Shown here piece after piece: positions 11,670-25,000 of a DNA stretch of 64,000 bases. The stretch covers positions 51,349,195 to 51,413,194 of the forward strand of contig CM023538.1 in the NCBI GenBank assembly GCA_013350335.1. Reading direction: 5' to 3'. The notes under the pieces were generated by a model that saw only the letters and a list, made by a program, of their open reading frames with translations, was not told the origin of the DNA and searched no databases. A program made the position numbers and the translations under genes. Each line of letters begins with the position of its first letter. Position 1 is the first letter of the stretch. The DNA comes from Chimonanthus salicifolius. Its lineage: Eukaryota; Streptophyta; Magnoliopsida; Laurales; Calycanthaceae.

Positions 11670-12487
11670 GGCTGTAAAATCTACAATTAAGGTGCAATGG
11701 CATGCGGTCTCTCTTTCTCCAAACACAACTAAAACTCCTAATTGGAGTTGGACTAGTGAGAGGTAACGCATGCATGTGGAAGAATTTGATTTGTGGTGAC
11801 AACACACCAATCCAATGTAGCGGGTTTTGATTTGGTGCTAAATTTTTCCCTAAGTTTTTTACTGCTTGATGTCATGTAACACTATCCTAGGTTAGCACAG
11901 CCGTGCCCACGTCCATGGTGCTAGTTTTTCTCTTGTTTGGAGCCATATAAAACACACAAATTTGGGAGTAGAAACTTGTAGTTTAGAGACATATCACTCG
12001 GAAAGTAAGTTATTTTCTTTAAAACTTATTTTTTATTTTAATTAATTAAATTCATGCAATCATCCTTAAAGTTCTACATTAACTTAATTAGATTTGATTT
12101 GTATGGTTGGAATTGCATCTTTAATTTAATTCAATCAAAAGTCGAATCTAGTTTCATTAGATACCTGATTTCACCGCGGATCATGCATGCCGATAATTTC
12201 TTGGTGGAATTTGGAATTTGAGGTATTTTCTATTCTCTCCATGAGAAGCTAAATTTGATCCATCATTTCTAATTGAGTTTCCTGTTGCCAAATGTTAAGG
12301 TGAAATTCAATTAGTGGATTGGAAGGGACAAGAGATCAATGAACTCTCTAAAATTTTAGGCACTTATGTAATTTGGAGTTTCTCAAGTGTTTAGGAGTTT
12401 GAGGGGAGTTTGAATTTGCCATTCATTTAATTGAAGGCATAGAGAGGTTCTCCAAGTGACATTTTCCTTCATCAGTTGGTATCAAAG
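11670..12487 (+). repeat. Ty3/gypsy LTR, copy C, with decayed PBS
   Basis: Matches LTR A from the CTACAATTAAGGTGCAATGG stretch to the 3' end (CTTCATCA, 12474), followed by TTGGTATCAAAG, a primer-binding site with one change. Contains CCATATAAAACACAC. The 5' part of the LTR and the internal region are gone. Confidence 0.8.
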
Positions 12488-13439
12488 TTTGTTTCATTAT
12501 ATTCTTGGACCCAATTTTCCTTTTGCCGCTCCGTTAACATTAAACTTTTTCTCTTGTTTCACCTTTTAAAATTTAAACACGCATATTAATTGTAGAATGG
12601 CGACTAGATCCTCAATTAATACATGTGTTTAAATTTTAAAATGGCTGAAATTATATTAAATTCCAAGATTGCTGTGAAAATCTTCGAGAAGAAAAATAGT
12701 TTTTCTTGGAACCTCAACAATTAAGATATACTAATTCAACATTTAATTACACTTAGTCAAATTTGAAATTGAATAAGTAACCTTCATAAATGGCAAACGA
12801 ATTCTAACCGAGAAGAAAATTGTTTCATTTAATGTCTTGTGTTATTTTATTTTATTTTCGTTTGCCAAGTTGTTAACCTAGAGACCAAATGGGTGTAGCG
12901 GGTATATCAACATAGAATAAGATGATAGCGGGATTTTTTTTTCTTTTCTTTTCAATTGTACAATTAAAATAGAAAGACTAACAACCCTAAGGGTTGAAAT
13001 TTTGGCCAAAAGTAGGTCTTGAGAATTAGTCGAGTGTTCTAAGAGGTCCGAACTTAAAAAAAATAAAAACACTAACAAAGAAGTGGATGTCTCGAGAATT
13101 AATGGAGTGTTCTAAGAGGTCTGAATTTAAAAAAAAAAAACAAAAACACTAACAACTAAAAGGGACAAAAGGGATTCCGCAGTTTGTACCTTGTTCCAAT
13201 TTGGAAACCAAGAGTTTCGTGTTTTTATTTCATTTATTTTAAACCATGAGAAGTGGTCTAATAAATCATACCAATTAAAGTAATTTTTTGTTTCTTTTCT
13301 TGTCCCTTTGAATATAATGAATTTATTGAAGATGTTACAGACGTAAACATCACCACAAAACCAAGAAAATTTTTGTTGCCTTGGGTAGCATTTTGATTTA
13401 TCTTCACTTTTTTGTGTTTTTTTTTTTTCTTTAAAACAT
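12488..13439. other. Intergenic with a short tandem duplication
   Basis: AT-rich without gene similarity. Two copies of a unit of about 65-75 bp with GTGTTCTAAGAGGTC followed by A-runs and ACACTAACAA lie at 13015-13077 and 13089-13155. Confidence 0.5.
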
Positions 13440-13850
13440 TTGTTTGCACTATGCCCTTACACCACAACCTGGATCCAAATCTCGGCTGATACCGTGCGTA
13501 TCTGTCAAGATATCTTGAGATTTTACGTATCGGCCATACTTGCCAAATCTCGACTGAGATCTCGGTACCAATATCAGCCGAGATTAAATAATATCGGTCG
13601 GGCATTTAAAAAAAAAATGGAAAAAATGAAATTACTTAAAATAATCCATTTTTTTTTCTATTTTTTTGTTTTTACAATTCACAACTTAAAATGGCACTCA
13701 TTAACTAAATAAATAAATTATGAAATTACTTCTACAATTTTTCCTCATTTATCTATTTTTTTGGTAGTTTTTCACCATTTTATTACTAATTATTTAATTT
13801 CACGATATTGAAACTTCAAAATTATATTAGATGTAAATGCCCGACATTTT
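13440..13850. repeat. Repeat remnant with TATCGG/CCGATA words and an inverted repeat
   Basis: 13480-13600 is rich in short palindromic words (CTCGGCTGATACC, ATCTCGACTGAGAT). GTCGGGCATTTA at 13597-13608 is exactly inverted as TAAATGCCCGAC at 13834-13845, about 225 bp apart, as in a foldback or MITE core. Ends and target duplication are not clear. Confidence 0.4.
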
Positions 13851-15149
13851 ATCAAAAAAATTACATATTCAACGAACATATAATTATCTGCATTTTCTGT
13901 AATTTTTTCAAAAAATAAATAAAACAAAATAAAAACGTTTGAGAGAGAAAAAATTCGGTCCTCCTTAGGCCTATTTTTCTACCCATGACCACGACCGATT
14001 GGGTGGATTGGAACATTAATAAGGTCTTTAATCTCTCAAAAATATTAGGCTTAGTCTATTGGTGTCACAAATGTATTGGGAGGCCTCACCGACACTCAAA
14101 ATATGGAAACATGCAAATTGCTTTGCAAGAAAAGGAGTTTAAATCAATCATCATATATCAAAACTCAGTGCTATATATCGTTTTTGACCAATTAATCTAT
14201 AACAATGAAATAGACAACTGTAACAATTTCATGTTATATGGAACGACATTGGACCAATGCTGAGTATGGGACAATTCCTTTTTAGGCAGCAATCAATTTT
14301 CTTCACGAGCCGGTACAGCTGCACAGTTGTTCAGCCATGTCCTAACCGACATTTGAAACAGCTATGGTAATAACTGTTAAGCCAGCCATCTGGATGCACT
14401 AATTAAGAACGGCAACCAATTCCAATGATAAAAACTTAGGGAATAATTGTGTATCTTTTTCACCACTTAAATGATGATAAGTGGTCAAAAGGACAAGTCC
14501 GATAAGAAACTCTTGGTGGATAGAATTGAAGACCATTTACCCTATTTGTTGGGGAAACCAAACCATGACGGATGTCATTACTCTCATCAAATTTATCTCC
14601 CCATTTTCCGAGAAAAGGGAATGTTACTTTTCCCTCAGTCCAGCAAAATACCAAACAAGAGCAGGAGAACATTGACGCGATACAAGGAAAGGTTCAAGTG
14701 AAAAACTAAGATGGTAGTACAAACCCTTAAAGTCCAGCAACCGTTTTAAATGGTAGCATGTGCCCTGAGATGGCTGTCCTTTTCTCTCTGCATATTACAT
14801 CCTTATAAAGGCAATGACCCAAGTGGTTGCACTATCGCTTTCCTGAAGCCAAAAAGAATAGCAAATTTTAGTTTTCACCAGCCACCATTCACCCATAAAA
14901 AATTTAGTTGATGTCAATGTTTCTTCCTGTAAAAATTAGTCTTTCATTCATGAGAAATTTAGCGACACAAAAACGTACACCTGCTGCCAATGTTTCTGCC
15001 CATGAGGATTCTGGAAAACGGAGGCATATGAAATGGACATCATCAGGGCCTCAGCCCCATATGTACAGATCTGGGTGAATGAACTTTTGTCTTTACACAA
15101 ATTTAATAATTCTCCCCATGGAACATGATCCACAGCCTGAAAAAGCCCA
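13851..15149. other. Intergenic, nothing recognised
   Basis: Short frames at 13985-14263 and 14460-14701 show no family similarity. No repeat structure is evident. Confidence 0.4.
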
Positions 15150-15370
15150 AAGGGGTTATCCTAGTTGGTTTGGGAGCAAGATCTCTACAAGGAGGTCTCA
15201 GATTCAAACCATGAGAGCCCCAATGAAGGGCCACTTCCCATTGGAATATGTAGAGTCAAGTCCCATCGAATTATCCGGTGTGTGCAGATAAGGAGGTTGT
15301 CACACACTCCGGAGGACTAGTTGGGTGCGAAGCTTGGACACCTCCGGACCTCAAAAACAATAAAAAAATT
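15150..15370 (+). mobile_element. tRNA-derived SINE
   Basis: An A-box-like TAGTTGGTTTGGG (15162-15174) and a B-box-like AGATTCAAACC (15200-15210) are spaced as in a tRNA promoter. A tRNA-unrelated body follows and an A-rich tail (CAAAAACAATAAAAAAA) ends it at about 15370. This is the organisation of plant SINEs transcribed by RNA polymerase III. Confidence 0.75.
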
Positions 15371-15936
15371 GAACGTACATCTAATACTGAATGTTGCAGT
15401 ATGCATGCACATTCAGTCCCACTACTTCACACTGATTGTTCTAACTAATATGGTGTAATCCAATGGATTAAGATAACGTATTTTCACAATTTATATATAG
15501 ATAAATTTGTATGCAGGCAAGATTTTCTGCCTCAAAAATTCTATAAATTAACCCACACACGAATGCAAATTGATGAACAATATCTTGAAGGCATTTTCAT
15601 GTACATCCAAACTAAAACAGTGAATACAGAGGTGCACTAGGCACTAGACCCCAATTAAATTGATGGTTTGGGAGTGTGTTTGTTTTTGAGATAGTTGCAA
15701 CAATGAGCACTTACGATGTTTCAATTGTGCAGTATGTGAATTGAAAGTTATATTCTATTGGGTTCCACTTTTCCCAATGAGCAAAATGAAATGTGAATTC
15801 CAAGTGAACAGTCACTACGGGGCTGCCCATAAGAAAACCAAATTCCTATATACGGGAAATCTAAGAGATGCCAAAAACTGGCTCCACTCAGAATCTCTGA
15901 TGAAATTGGCCTTCAGTATTTGGGTACCTTAAATAC

Positions 15937-16059
15937 TCACAAAGTTGCGTCACTTTCTTTACTCTTCATTTGTTGGTAGCAGCTTACTATCTTCTGATCC
16001 AATTCATAATAATAGGGCATCCTTTTCAGAGGCTTCAAATCCAGATCAATAAAATAAGC
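15937..16059 (-). CDS. IPK1: IPK1 coding exon 7 (last)
   Basis: After acceptor CTGGTAG, the exon encodes AYFIDLDLKPLKRMPYYYEL and 20 more residues, ending TTG TGA at 15937. FIDLDLKPLKRM matches the conserved C-terminal motif of plant IPK1, including acidic residues thought to bind metal. Phase 0 entry from AAG at the end of exon 6. Confidence 0.93.
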   Translation of the reverse strand, partial: AYFIDLDLKPLKRMPYYYELDQKIVSCYQQMKSKESDATL

Positions 16060-19000
16060 CTACCAGAGGGAAATTTTGAAAGTTTAAAGATTAGATGGCA
16101 AAATAATATAGTTGGAGAAAGGGATAATATTTACAAGTTTTAGAATAAATAAGCAAATAATTCACATCTCAGTGAAAAGAAACCAGCAAGGATCCTAAGC
16201 CACGTGATTGCAATGCTTGCTAGAATGAGTACAATGTCCACTACACCTGCAGCATTCACAAAAAATGCACCAGATTTGTAGGGGTAGAGCACAAATTATG
16301 GCATATTTGAGTCTCATGGATTTTTAGATTACAATTGGTGCTCATTGGATTAAGTATAGGTAACATGCAGAAAGAGTCCCTTATTTGTTGGATCAGTTAG
16401 AACCCACAAAGACATTATTGTTGAAAGAACTGATCTCTTCATTTAAGAAACTGATCAACCAAGTAAAAGGGGAGTGACAAAACTCCAAATCTTAGACAAA
16501 CTTGACACAGTTGAAAGGTCCATTCAACTCATAAACAATGTCCTAAAGCTATTAAACGAACACCTATGTATACCACCAAACTAAACCAACATTTAATACT
16601 TGATGGTCAAGTAGGAATCATTTAAACAGTTGAATTTGGACGAAGTCAAGTGTCAAGCTGAAAATCTGGCATTGCAACAAATCATCCAAGCAGTATACAT
16701 TGATTTGGAAACTGAAGGAGGTTTTACAAGTACAGCCTGAGTTTTGAAGCACTGATCAATTGCAAGCTCATTTAACAATGACTGTTGGTAGGGTTGATAC
16801 TTAAAGACAAAAGGAAATGAATCCAATGGTATACGCATAAAGAAGTTTCAATGTAGCATGAAACCAAAGGGATTAACACACACACACACACAGATTCAAA
16901 TGACAAAGAAACATGCAAACATTTAAACATACTACACACAAAGGGATATGGTTCTACCAGAGGCATGGGTTGTAACTGTTCCTTTCTCTTCATTTTTTTT
17001 AAAAATGGAAACTGGTGGGATTGAAAGGGCTCAGGTGCCTTAGCTATGGTCAAGTGGATCAAATTGCATAGTATAACACCAAGATCACCTAGGTTCTAGC
17101 CATGAAATTGCTATTTGAGGACCGTGATCAAATGGGGCCCACCATGGCCTGGCCCCAATCACACCCTTCTCCTCACATTCAACTACACACGTGAATGCGA
17201 TCCTCGACCAACTTTGACTCTACAAAGCCCAAAATCTAAACTCGTGAATTTTCACTGTTGGATAAAATTGAATCTTTTCCGGTTAAGGTGATATTTTGTG
17301 AACACCTTATTCAAGAAAATTCCTTTCCAAACAATCCATTTCCATGGCCCCTTGTGAGCCCATGTACTGACTTATTTTTGTACAAGGCCACCAGTTTCTT
17401 ATTTGGTTGCATGCATGCAAAAAATTCAGCTGTACATGTAAACCTATCAAAGGATCCATCCATACAGGAAAAGTATTAGAAAATAAAACTAGTCAAAATG
17501 AAGGTAACAGGAAGCAACACAATTAAAAAATAGAAATAAAAATTATTAGAAATTATACAAAGATAAATAGATAAAGTAAATTGTTATATAAGTAATAAAT
17601 AGATAAAATTTCTTAGAGTCTAACAATAGTCTTTCTAGAATTCAAAAAAAGTATAAAATTTAATGACTTATTACTTTCAACAGATCATATTTTCATTTTC
17701 AGAACACCACTCAATCGTAAGACATAAAAACTGTTAATCAATGGCTAGGCCATTAGATGGGGGGACTTTAGGTAGATGAAAACTAATGATATTATAGAGT
17801 AAAATTTCTACTGAGTCAATAATAGTAGCTGATGAATTAGAAAGCCATTGAAAGAAAGGACATAGACATGCATAGCTAGGATTTGAACATCACAAAACAC
17901 AAACTTATCGTCCATTTCATTTAACAACTAGAGACAAGAAGAGAACACATGTTTCCACTGTTGCAAAAATTATATTTTGAAGAGGAGGACAAAAGGCTTC
18001 TGCTACAGGGCTATATCTACAGACGTGCAAGAAATAGTTCTAGAAAGAGGGAAAGAGGGAAACAAATCCTGAGGAATAGTGTACAGATAGAGACACAAGA
18101 ATTGTCAGGCCATGTGATGGCATGGCAGAAAGAGAAATGAAATTTAGGGGAGGTAGATATAATGTGGTGACTCAATTGAACTCATCCTTGTAAATATATT
18201 AGATTCAATGGAGGACCTTCCTTGAGATTCAAGAGATGAATTGATTGATGAGATTTAACGAATGACTTGAAAGAAGGATTATTTTATGGAGAAATGAAGC
18301 AGAATTTGCAAGTGGAATAGAGGACATAGAGTGAAACTAGCAAGAAAAGGAGCAATCGGTAACATGGGAGTTGGGTACCACATGGCAGCCCCATGCTGCA
18401 AATCCTTTTTGTACTTCATAAACAGTACATATAATTGTATTCTAAATTGCATGACCACAATCCAACCCTGAGGAATAGTGTATAGATAGAGAGACAAGAA
18501 TTGTCAGGCCATGTGTTGGCATGGCAGAAAGAGAGATGAAATTTAGGGAAGGTAGATATAGTGTGGAATTCGATTGAAGTCATACTTGTAAATATATAAG
18601 ATTCAATGGAGGACCTTCATTGAGATTCAAGAGACGAATTGATAGATGAGGTTTAAACAAAGACTTGAAAGAAGGATCATAGTATGGAGAAATGAGGCAG
18701 AATTTGCCAGTGGAATAGAGGACATAGAATGAAACTAACAAGAAAAGGAGCAATGGGTGACTTGGGAGTTGGGTACCACATGGCGGCTCCATGCTGCAAA
18801 AACATTGTAAAATGTAATAACTTCATAAACAGTACATATAATTGTCTTAGGTTGCCTGGGTTCTAAATTGCCTGACCAGAACCCAACCCTCTTTCTATCA
18901 ACCAAGGAGATAGAACCAAACCTTGAAAGTCTGGCTAAAACCTGACCAACAAGTAATGGCTACTGGGGCTGATCGTGGGTCAGAAAGGCTTCAGAACCTC

Positions 19001-22000
19001 TCATATTACCAGGTCTGTAAATGAGAAGGCAGACAGGCTAGCGAGGAGGGGGTTGATCTAAATTCTGAATTGTTGATTGTAACCTTCCCTGTCTTTTTGG
19101 TTTTGGGTCTGGTTGTTGGCTTCTTCCTAGCTATTAATGTACTTTTTAGTGTCTTTGGGCCTGTTTGCAGGCCTCCTTGTAAGGGCTGTCTTGCCTTATA
19201 TATTAGTTTTTTGTAGCTTCAGTTGTGGTTGTTTCTTTTCTGTGGTTGGGGTGGGTTTGTAGGCAGGCCTCTTCTAAGGCCTGAGTTGTCCCTTTTGTTT
19301 TTCGTAGCCTTGGGTGTATTCTTTCCTCTCTCGAAAAAATAGTTAACTTCCCAAAAAAAATAAACTAGTGGCTACTGGGGGCCCTAAAATCTAGATTGTT
19401 CTGACCTATTGACGACCTTTGTACACGAGACTTGTGAACATGAATGTATAATTAGCAGTGCATGACAAAAGCATGATTTGCAAGTAGTGAAGGATACACA
19501 TACCTTGTATTCAAATTTTTGTTCAGTTGATTCAAGGATTACAGAGCTACTCTCTGAGGCTGAATCTCCATCCTTCATAGGTCTAAAGCAGATCATCATA
19601 CTGCAATCCTTTGCAGTTGCAGCTATTAAATACTCCCTCACAATTTTCAGGCTTTCTTCCAGTGAAAGAGAATGCAAGCATGAATATTGATTTAAGAGTT
19701 CAGCATCACCTAAATCCTTGCAAACCATGCAAGGTTGTGAAATAACATTATAATAAGCATGAATTGCGCCTTCAATATCAAGCGTATCAAGCTTCTGAAC
19801 CATTAGAAGGCGACCAAGTACGCCTGATTGGATAAGCATCTCTGCAACAAGCTCTAGAAAGCTGCCTAACTGATAGCCATGACCTGCTTGTATCACATCC
19901 TCGATCAAATCTTCAAACGCCTTGCTCTCTGTACAAGCATGAGTAGCTTCAATACCATGTTCTCCACCTCCCAAGGACCCAAAAACAAGAGAACCATTTA
20001 AAAACACACGGAAATTGTTCTGTGGAGTTGCAATAAGTGATCTGACAGCCTGAACTACTCTGTCTCTCAATCCAGAAAACAGATCCAGCGGGTCATATGC
20101 ACTTAATTGTGATATCTGATATAAAATACAAATGACATCTTAGAAATGATTGCATTTCTTTTATACTAACTAATGAAAAGACCACCAAACAGCATGTTGA
20201 TATTTCATTTCCGAAGAAAAACAAGATGATTTCTTTTAACGAGTAAAAGCTCAAACAAAGCCATTTTGTCCATAAAGTCAGTTCCGTCAAGTTTTACCTC
20301 CCATTAGATTCAAAGTTCTCACCTTTCAACTAAAATATTCCTTATGGGGAGAGAGAAATCACAGAATTGTTAGAGAAGTCCAGAAACAAAGCGCAGGTCC
20401 TATCAGCTATTCTTCATGATGTTCAAATCAGAACTCTCTTCATTTGCTCCTGTAAAGATATCCTTAAAGAAACTAGCTGGGTGTTTGCTGAATGGAACCT
20501 CCCAACTCCTGTTACATGTGTTCCCAATTACACACTTGATATAGTTTCTATCAAATCTACCACAGTAGATCATCACGTGTTCATCATCATCAACGATGTC
20601 ACAAAAATGGGATCCATTTAGCATGGCAAGCTGAGAAGGCCATAACTGGGCTTAATGGGGCTCTTAATCGATGGAAGGCGCATACAGGTGAACCCGACAC
20701 TTTCTCGGAGGAAGGAAAAGCCTTTTCGTCCAAAAAAAAGGAGAGAAAGAAAGAGAGAACCTCAGTCATCTCTCTGAGACAAAAGGAAAAGAAGTACAAC
20801 CAAAGGGTAGAAGATGGGCTGATATTATGGGGGAGACCTCAACAATGGGGGAAAGGAGGAAAGCACTGGACACAGTGAAACACAATGTTAGCAGAAGAAT
20901 GATTGAGCTGATGGTAGATCAGGAAGAGGAGAAAGGAAACATGGAATGGCTTTCTAGGGCTGTGGTGAGCCCAATAGGATGTCTCTCTCAGGGTAAGATT
21001 TCTCATTACCTGAATGAGAAGGTTTTTCCGATTCTTAGACATGCCTGATCGGAGATAACTGTTATCCACACAAGAAGAGATTGGCTCTATTGTTACAAGT
21101 TCCCAATCCAAGGGTGGACGGAGGGAACGATTAAAGCATTCGGCGACAAAATTGGAAAATTGATGGAAATCGATGGCTGGAACATGAGGAAGGAGGACTG
21201 TTTGTTCTAAAAAATTTAGTAGATGTGGGCTGGAAAACCAAAACCCGGCGCCGTTGGGACGGGGGAACGAGGACAGTCGACCGTTGCAATAGTGGACATG
21301 TGGCAGCTTACAAAAACCCGGTCTGAAGTTCGAAAGCAGTAGTTTCACCGCATACAGGATCATACAAGTATCATACGAAGTGTCCAGTGAGCAAATTTTG
21401 CAATGTGATGATTTGTTTCTGTTTCTTAGGCCTTCAAGCTTGTTGTATTTTTTCTTTTCTTTTCTTACCTTTTGGTGAGCTTTCTTTGTACCTATTTGGA
21501 AGTTTGTCTTCTTGGAATGATACAATCTCTATCTTCCAAAAGAAAAAGTAAAATATTCCTGAATACACCCCAGAAAGGGGAAAAAAGTAGCCAAACATCT
21601 GAGGAGGAAAAAGGGGGGGAGGGAAAGAAAGATGTCAAAGATGTCAGTTGAGATGGTCCTGCAGACAATGATCAATTTTAAATTACTACATGGTCCAGTA
21701 TCAGAGAAGTGATAGGTGTAATTAAGGATGAAATTAGAGAGATTAAAGCCTGTCATTGGGCCTTTATCAATAATTTAAGGCAACAAGTCACCTTGCCATT
21801 TTCTTCAACAACTATCCCCCATCCTTCTTGCCCCCCTCTCTCACATATTTCTTCTGCTCTTTTCTAGTCATCTTTTTCTTCTATGTTCGGTTTTAATTTT
21901 ATAAACAGATGCATAAGAGCATCAACATGTGTAGACTTTATTTTTTACCCCAATCACTAGTCAAGATGTGCCCATAAATCTTGAAAGTTCTTCAAAAACT

Positions 22001-25000
22001 ACCAATGAAAGTACAAATATTATAACTTAAATAATAGGAATTCAGTGACCATTCAAAGATCTATATGATTACCTTCTCCATCCACATGTATTTCTCAAGA
22101 TCAACTTATCTTCTAGTGCTGATTACCAAATTACAAGTAAAAGAAACAACATTCTTGTGTCATTTGTCTTATTAACCATTTCATTCAAGTATTTCAACTG
22201 TCATTGATCGTAACATTGTTCCAAAAACCATGGATGACTCCAAAAATAAAGATTGAAAAAAAACACGAGACTCAGTCAACTTCTGTCATGGAGAATTTAA
22301 ATATCTAGGTACGATATCAAGAACGCATTTCTTTCTTCTTCTTTTTTTGAGAGGTAACAAAAACATTCATTGAGAAAAAAAGAGAACAAATACAAAAATA
22401 TTCAGGTCTAAAAGAAATAGACCAAGAAAAAGAACGAGAGAAAGAGAAAACAAACAAGAACTGAAAAAGAAATAAAAGTACAAAAATCATGTGATCTTCC
22501 AACTCAAGAGGAAGAAAATGCCAGAGAGGGAGTCAGTGACACTGATCTTGACAAAATAGTCTGCCACGCCATTTGCTGTTCGACCAATCTGAGCAAAGGA
22601 TGTGTCCATTCCTGAAGCCAACTCCCTTACCATAGTGATCAATCTCCAGGGAGGACACCCTTGTCCCTTGGCCCATTCAAGAACGCATTTCTTAATAGAG
22701 AATTGTAGAAAGAGGTCTACATTTCCACCATCCAGTTTTCTACTTTGGAGGAGGAATGCCAGCAAAAGAGCACTATTTATTGCCTAAACAGTCATCAAGG
22801 CCCTAGTTTGAAAGGTTAATTTGTATCAAATGAAGTCTGGCCATAAGAGATGTCATGTTCTTTATAGGTACTAATGTCTTCATTTATGTGAATGATGTTA
22901 TGACTACTGGAGATGACAATCGAACCATCCAAGATCTCAAAAAGTGTCTTCTAAAGGGGCTTGAGATAAAAGGTCTAGGACATCTATATTGCTTTAGGGA
23001 TCGAGGGAGCATGTTAAAACATTACTAATCTATCACTGAGCAGAAAAGGCTATTACCTTGAGGAAACAAGTATCCATGGCCAATAAACCAATTAATACAC
23101 TATTGGAGCAATGAGATAAATGGCTTTGATAATAATGATGATACACAATTAGAGCACAGTCACCATCAACAGTTAATAGATGGAAAACTCGAGTGATCCC
23201 ATAGTTTCCAATAGTCTATGAGGTGTATGACAGAACAAAAGGAAGAAAAAACAGTGTGAACAACATTATGACCAACCTCAATAAACTTTCAAGGTATCTC
23301 TCTCTTTCCTAATCTGCTCACTTCGTTGTGCAAAACCAAAAGAATTTGTATCCAAAAGGCATTGGTCATTTTGTTTCCTATCATAACCCTTTACCATCAA
23401 TGAAGCAGATCTTGCATCCATCTCTTGTTTCAGTTTCTACTAAAGCTGTAAATGCTTTCAAAATTGGAAGAAGCAATCATGGATGGAACGCTTTGAAAGA
23501 GAACATGCCTAGGATATTATGAGTCATTGAAAAGAAAATGTGAAGGTCACATATAGATTTTTGCTCTTAAGCACAGAATTCACATAATAGTAATAAAAGA
23601 TACAAACATTGGCAAGCAATGTCTCGATTTACACCACTTTATGGTTTGAAATATTGGGAAAGTTTCTCACGTTACAAAATTATATTGTTACCAATTTACC
23701 ATGTTATCCATGACAACTACAGCAAATCACTCTTGGTCTCTTTGCCTATTGAATGAGAAGAATTGCCTTTCCAAATAGAAACAGTATGAAAAGGCATGTG
23801 AATCTATCACCAAACTATTATCCTTAGAATGAGAAAGTTAAGTGTGAAACCTCAGGAAAGCCATTTACAATTTGACACGACCTCATCATTCAGTTTGATA
23901 TTTGGTTTTTTTTTTTTTTTTTGCTTGAACTAGTAATTAGATCAATTTATAGTGAATATAACAAAGAAAAGGTTCAAAAGGAACATCTTAAACCATTCTG
24001 TGTTTCTTACAAAGAACTACGACTCAACAACTACGGTGTGTTTTACATGGTGATATTGTCCTCACATGAGATAATGATCAAACAGGTTAACAATGGCAAG
24101 GAATAATTGGAAGTTTCTTCAATGCCAAAGATCTAGGACTACTAAAGCATTTCTCGAGCATCAAATAGCCTAAAAATGGTTATTCAGGTCTCAGATATGT
24201 TCATCATCTTTTTAACTAGAAAAAGCGACGCCAGATGCCCCACTAATTCTCTTATCAAGGTAAACCATTACCTTTGGCATTCATGAAAAGAAAATAAAGC
24301 TGATGATCATGGCTCTTATCAGCATTGATTGGGCATAACTATTGCAAATATAGATATTGCATATGCTATGTTGCATGAGTATGGGTATGCATTTTGATGC
24401 CTAACAAGGGTACAAGGTATCAGATATAGCTGATGAAAATGAGGAGAAAATTTTTACGAGAGAAAAGCTATTTTTATTTCTTGTGTCAAACATTGTACAA
24501 CTGACCTCTTTTATAGACACTATATACAATAGAAAGAGGAAGGTAAACTGTCATACGTAAGATAATCCAAGAGACTACAAAATAATAGAACTCTTTGCTA
24601 AAAAGAAAGAGAGACATTCATACTACAATAGATTCTACAACACTCCCCTTCAAGCTGGTGCACATATATCGATTGAGCCTACCTTGCTTATGGCAACCCC
24701 AAAAAAAAAAAAAAAATACACGAGGACACGGTACCATATTTAAACAAAATTACAACTAATGTTTATTTTAAATGAAAATAAGGTGTGAAAATAACACCAA
24801 TAGAAAATAAGATACTAGTTCAACTCTAAACATTTAGGTGGCAAAGGTTTTAAGAGGGGAAATGTGTTGTAATATTTTATTCATCTTAGAAAACAATGTC
24901 ACCGTTCAAAAAAAGATCTTAGAAATTAAAAAGCACTAAAATAATCCATGAAGAATGGGTACGAGTGTCCACAAGTATTCAACACAGTGCGAGTGTCCAC

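Larger units (their letters stand above)
16060..19503 (-). other. IPK1: IPK1 intron 6 (3.4 kb)
   Basis: Donor GTATGTG, acceptor GGTAG. Contains a (CA)n run at 16876-16892, the 399-bp tandem duplication at 18069-18890 and a probable LINE tail at 19020-19345. 16900-18068 holds nothing else I can name. Confidence 0.85.

Noticed and set aside
20839..21525. 228-codon minus-strand frame
   Set aside because: It lies opposite the plus-strand LINE ORF1 relic, which has recognisable motifs. This frame has none.
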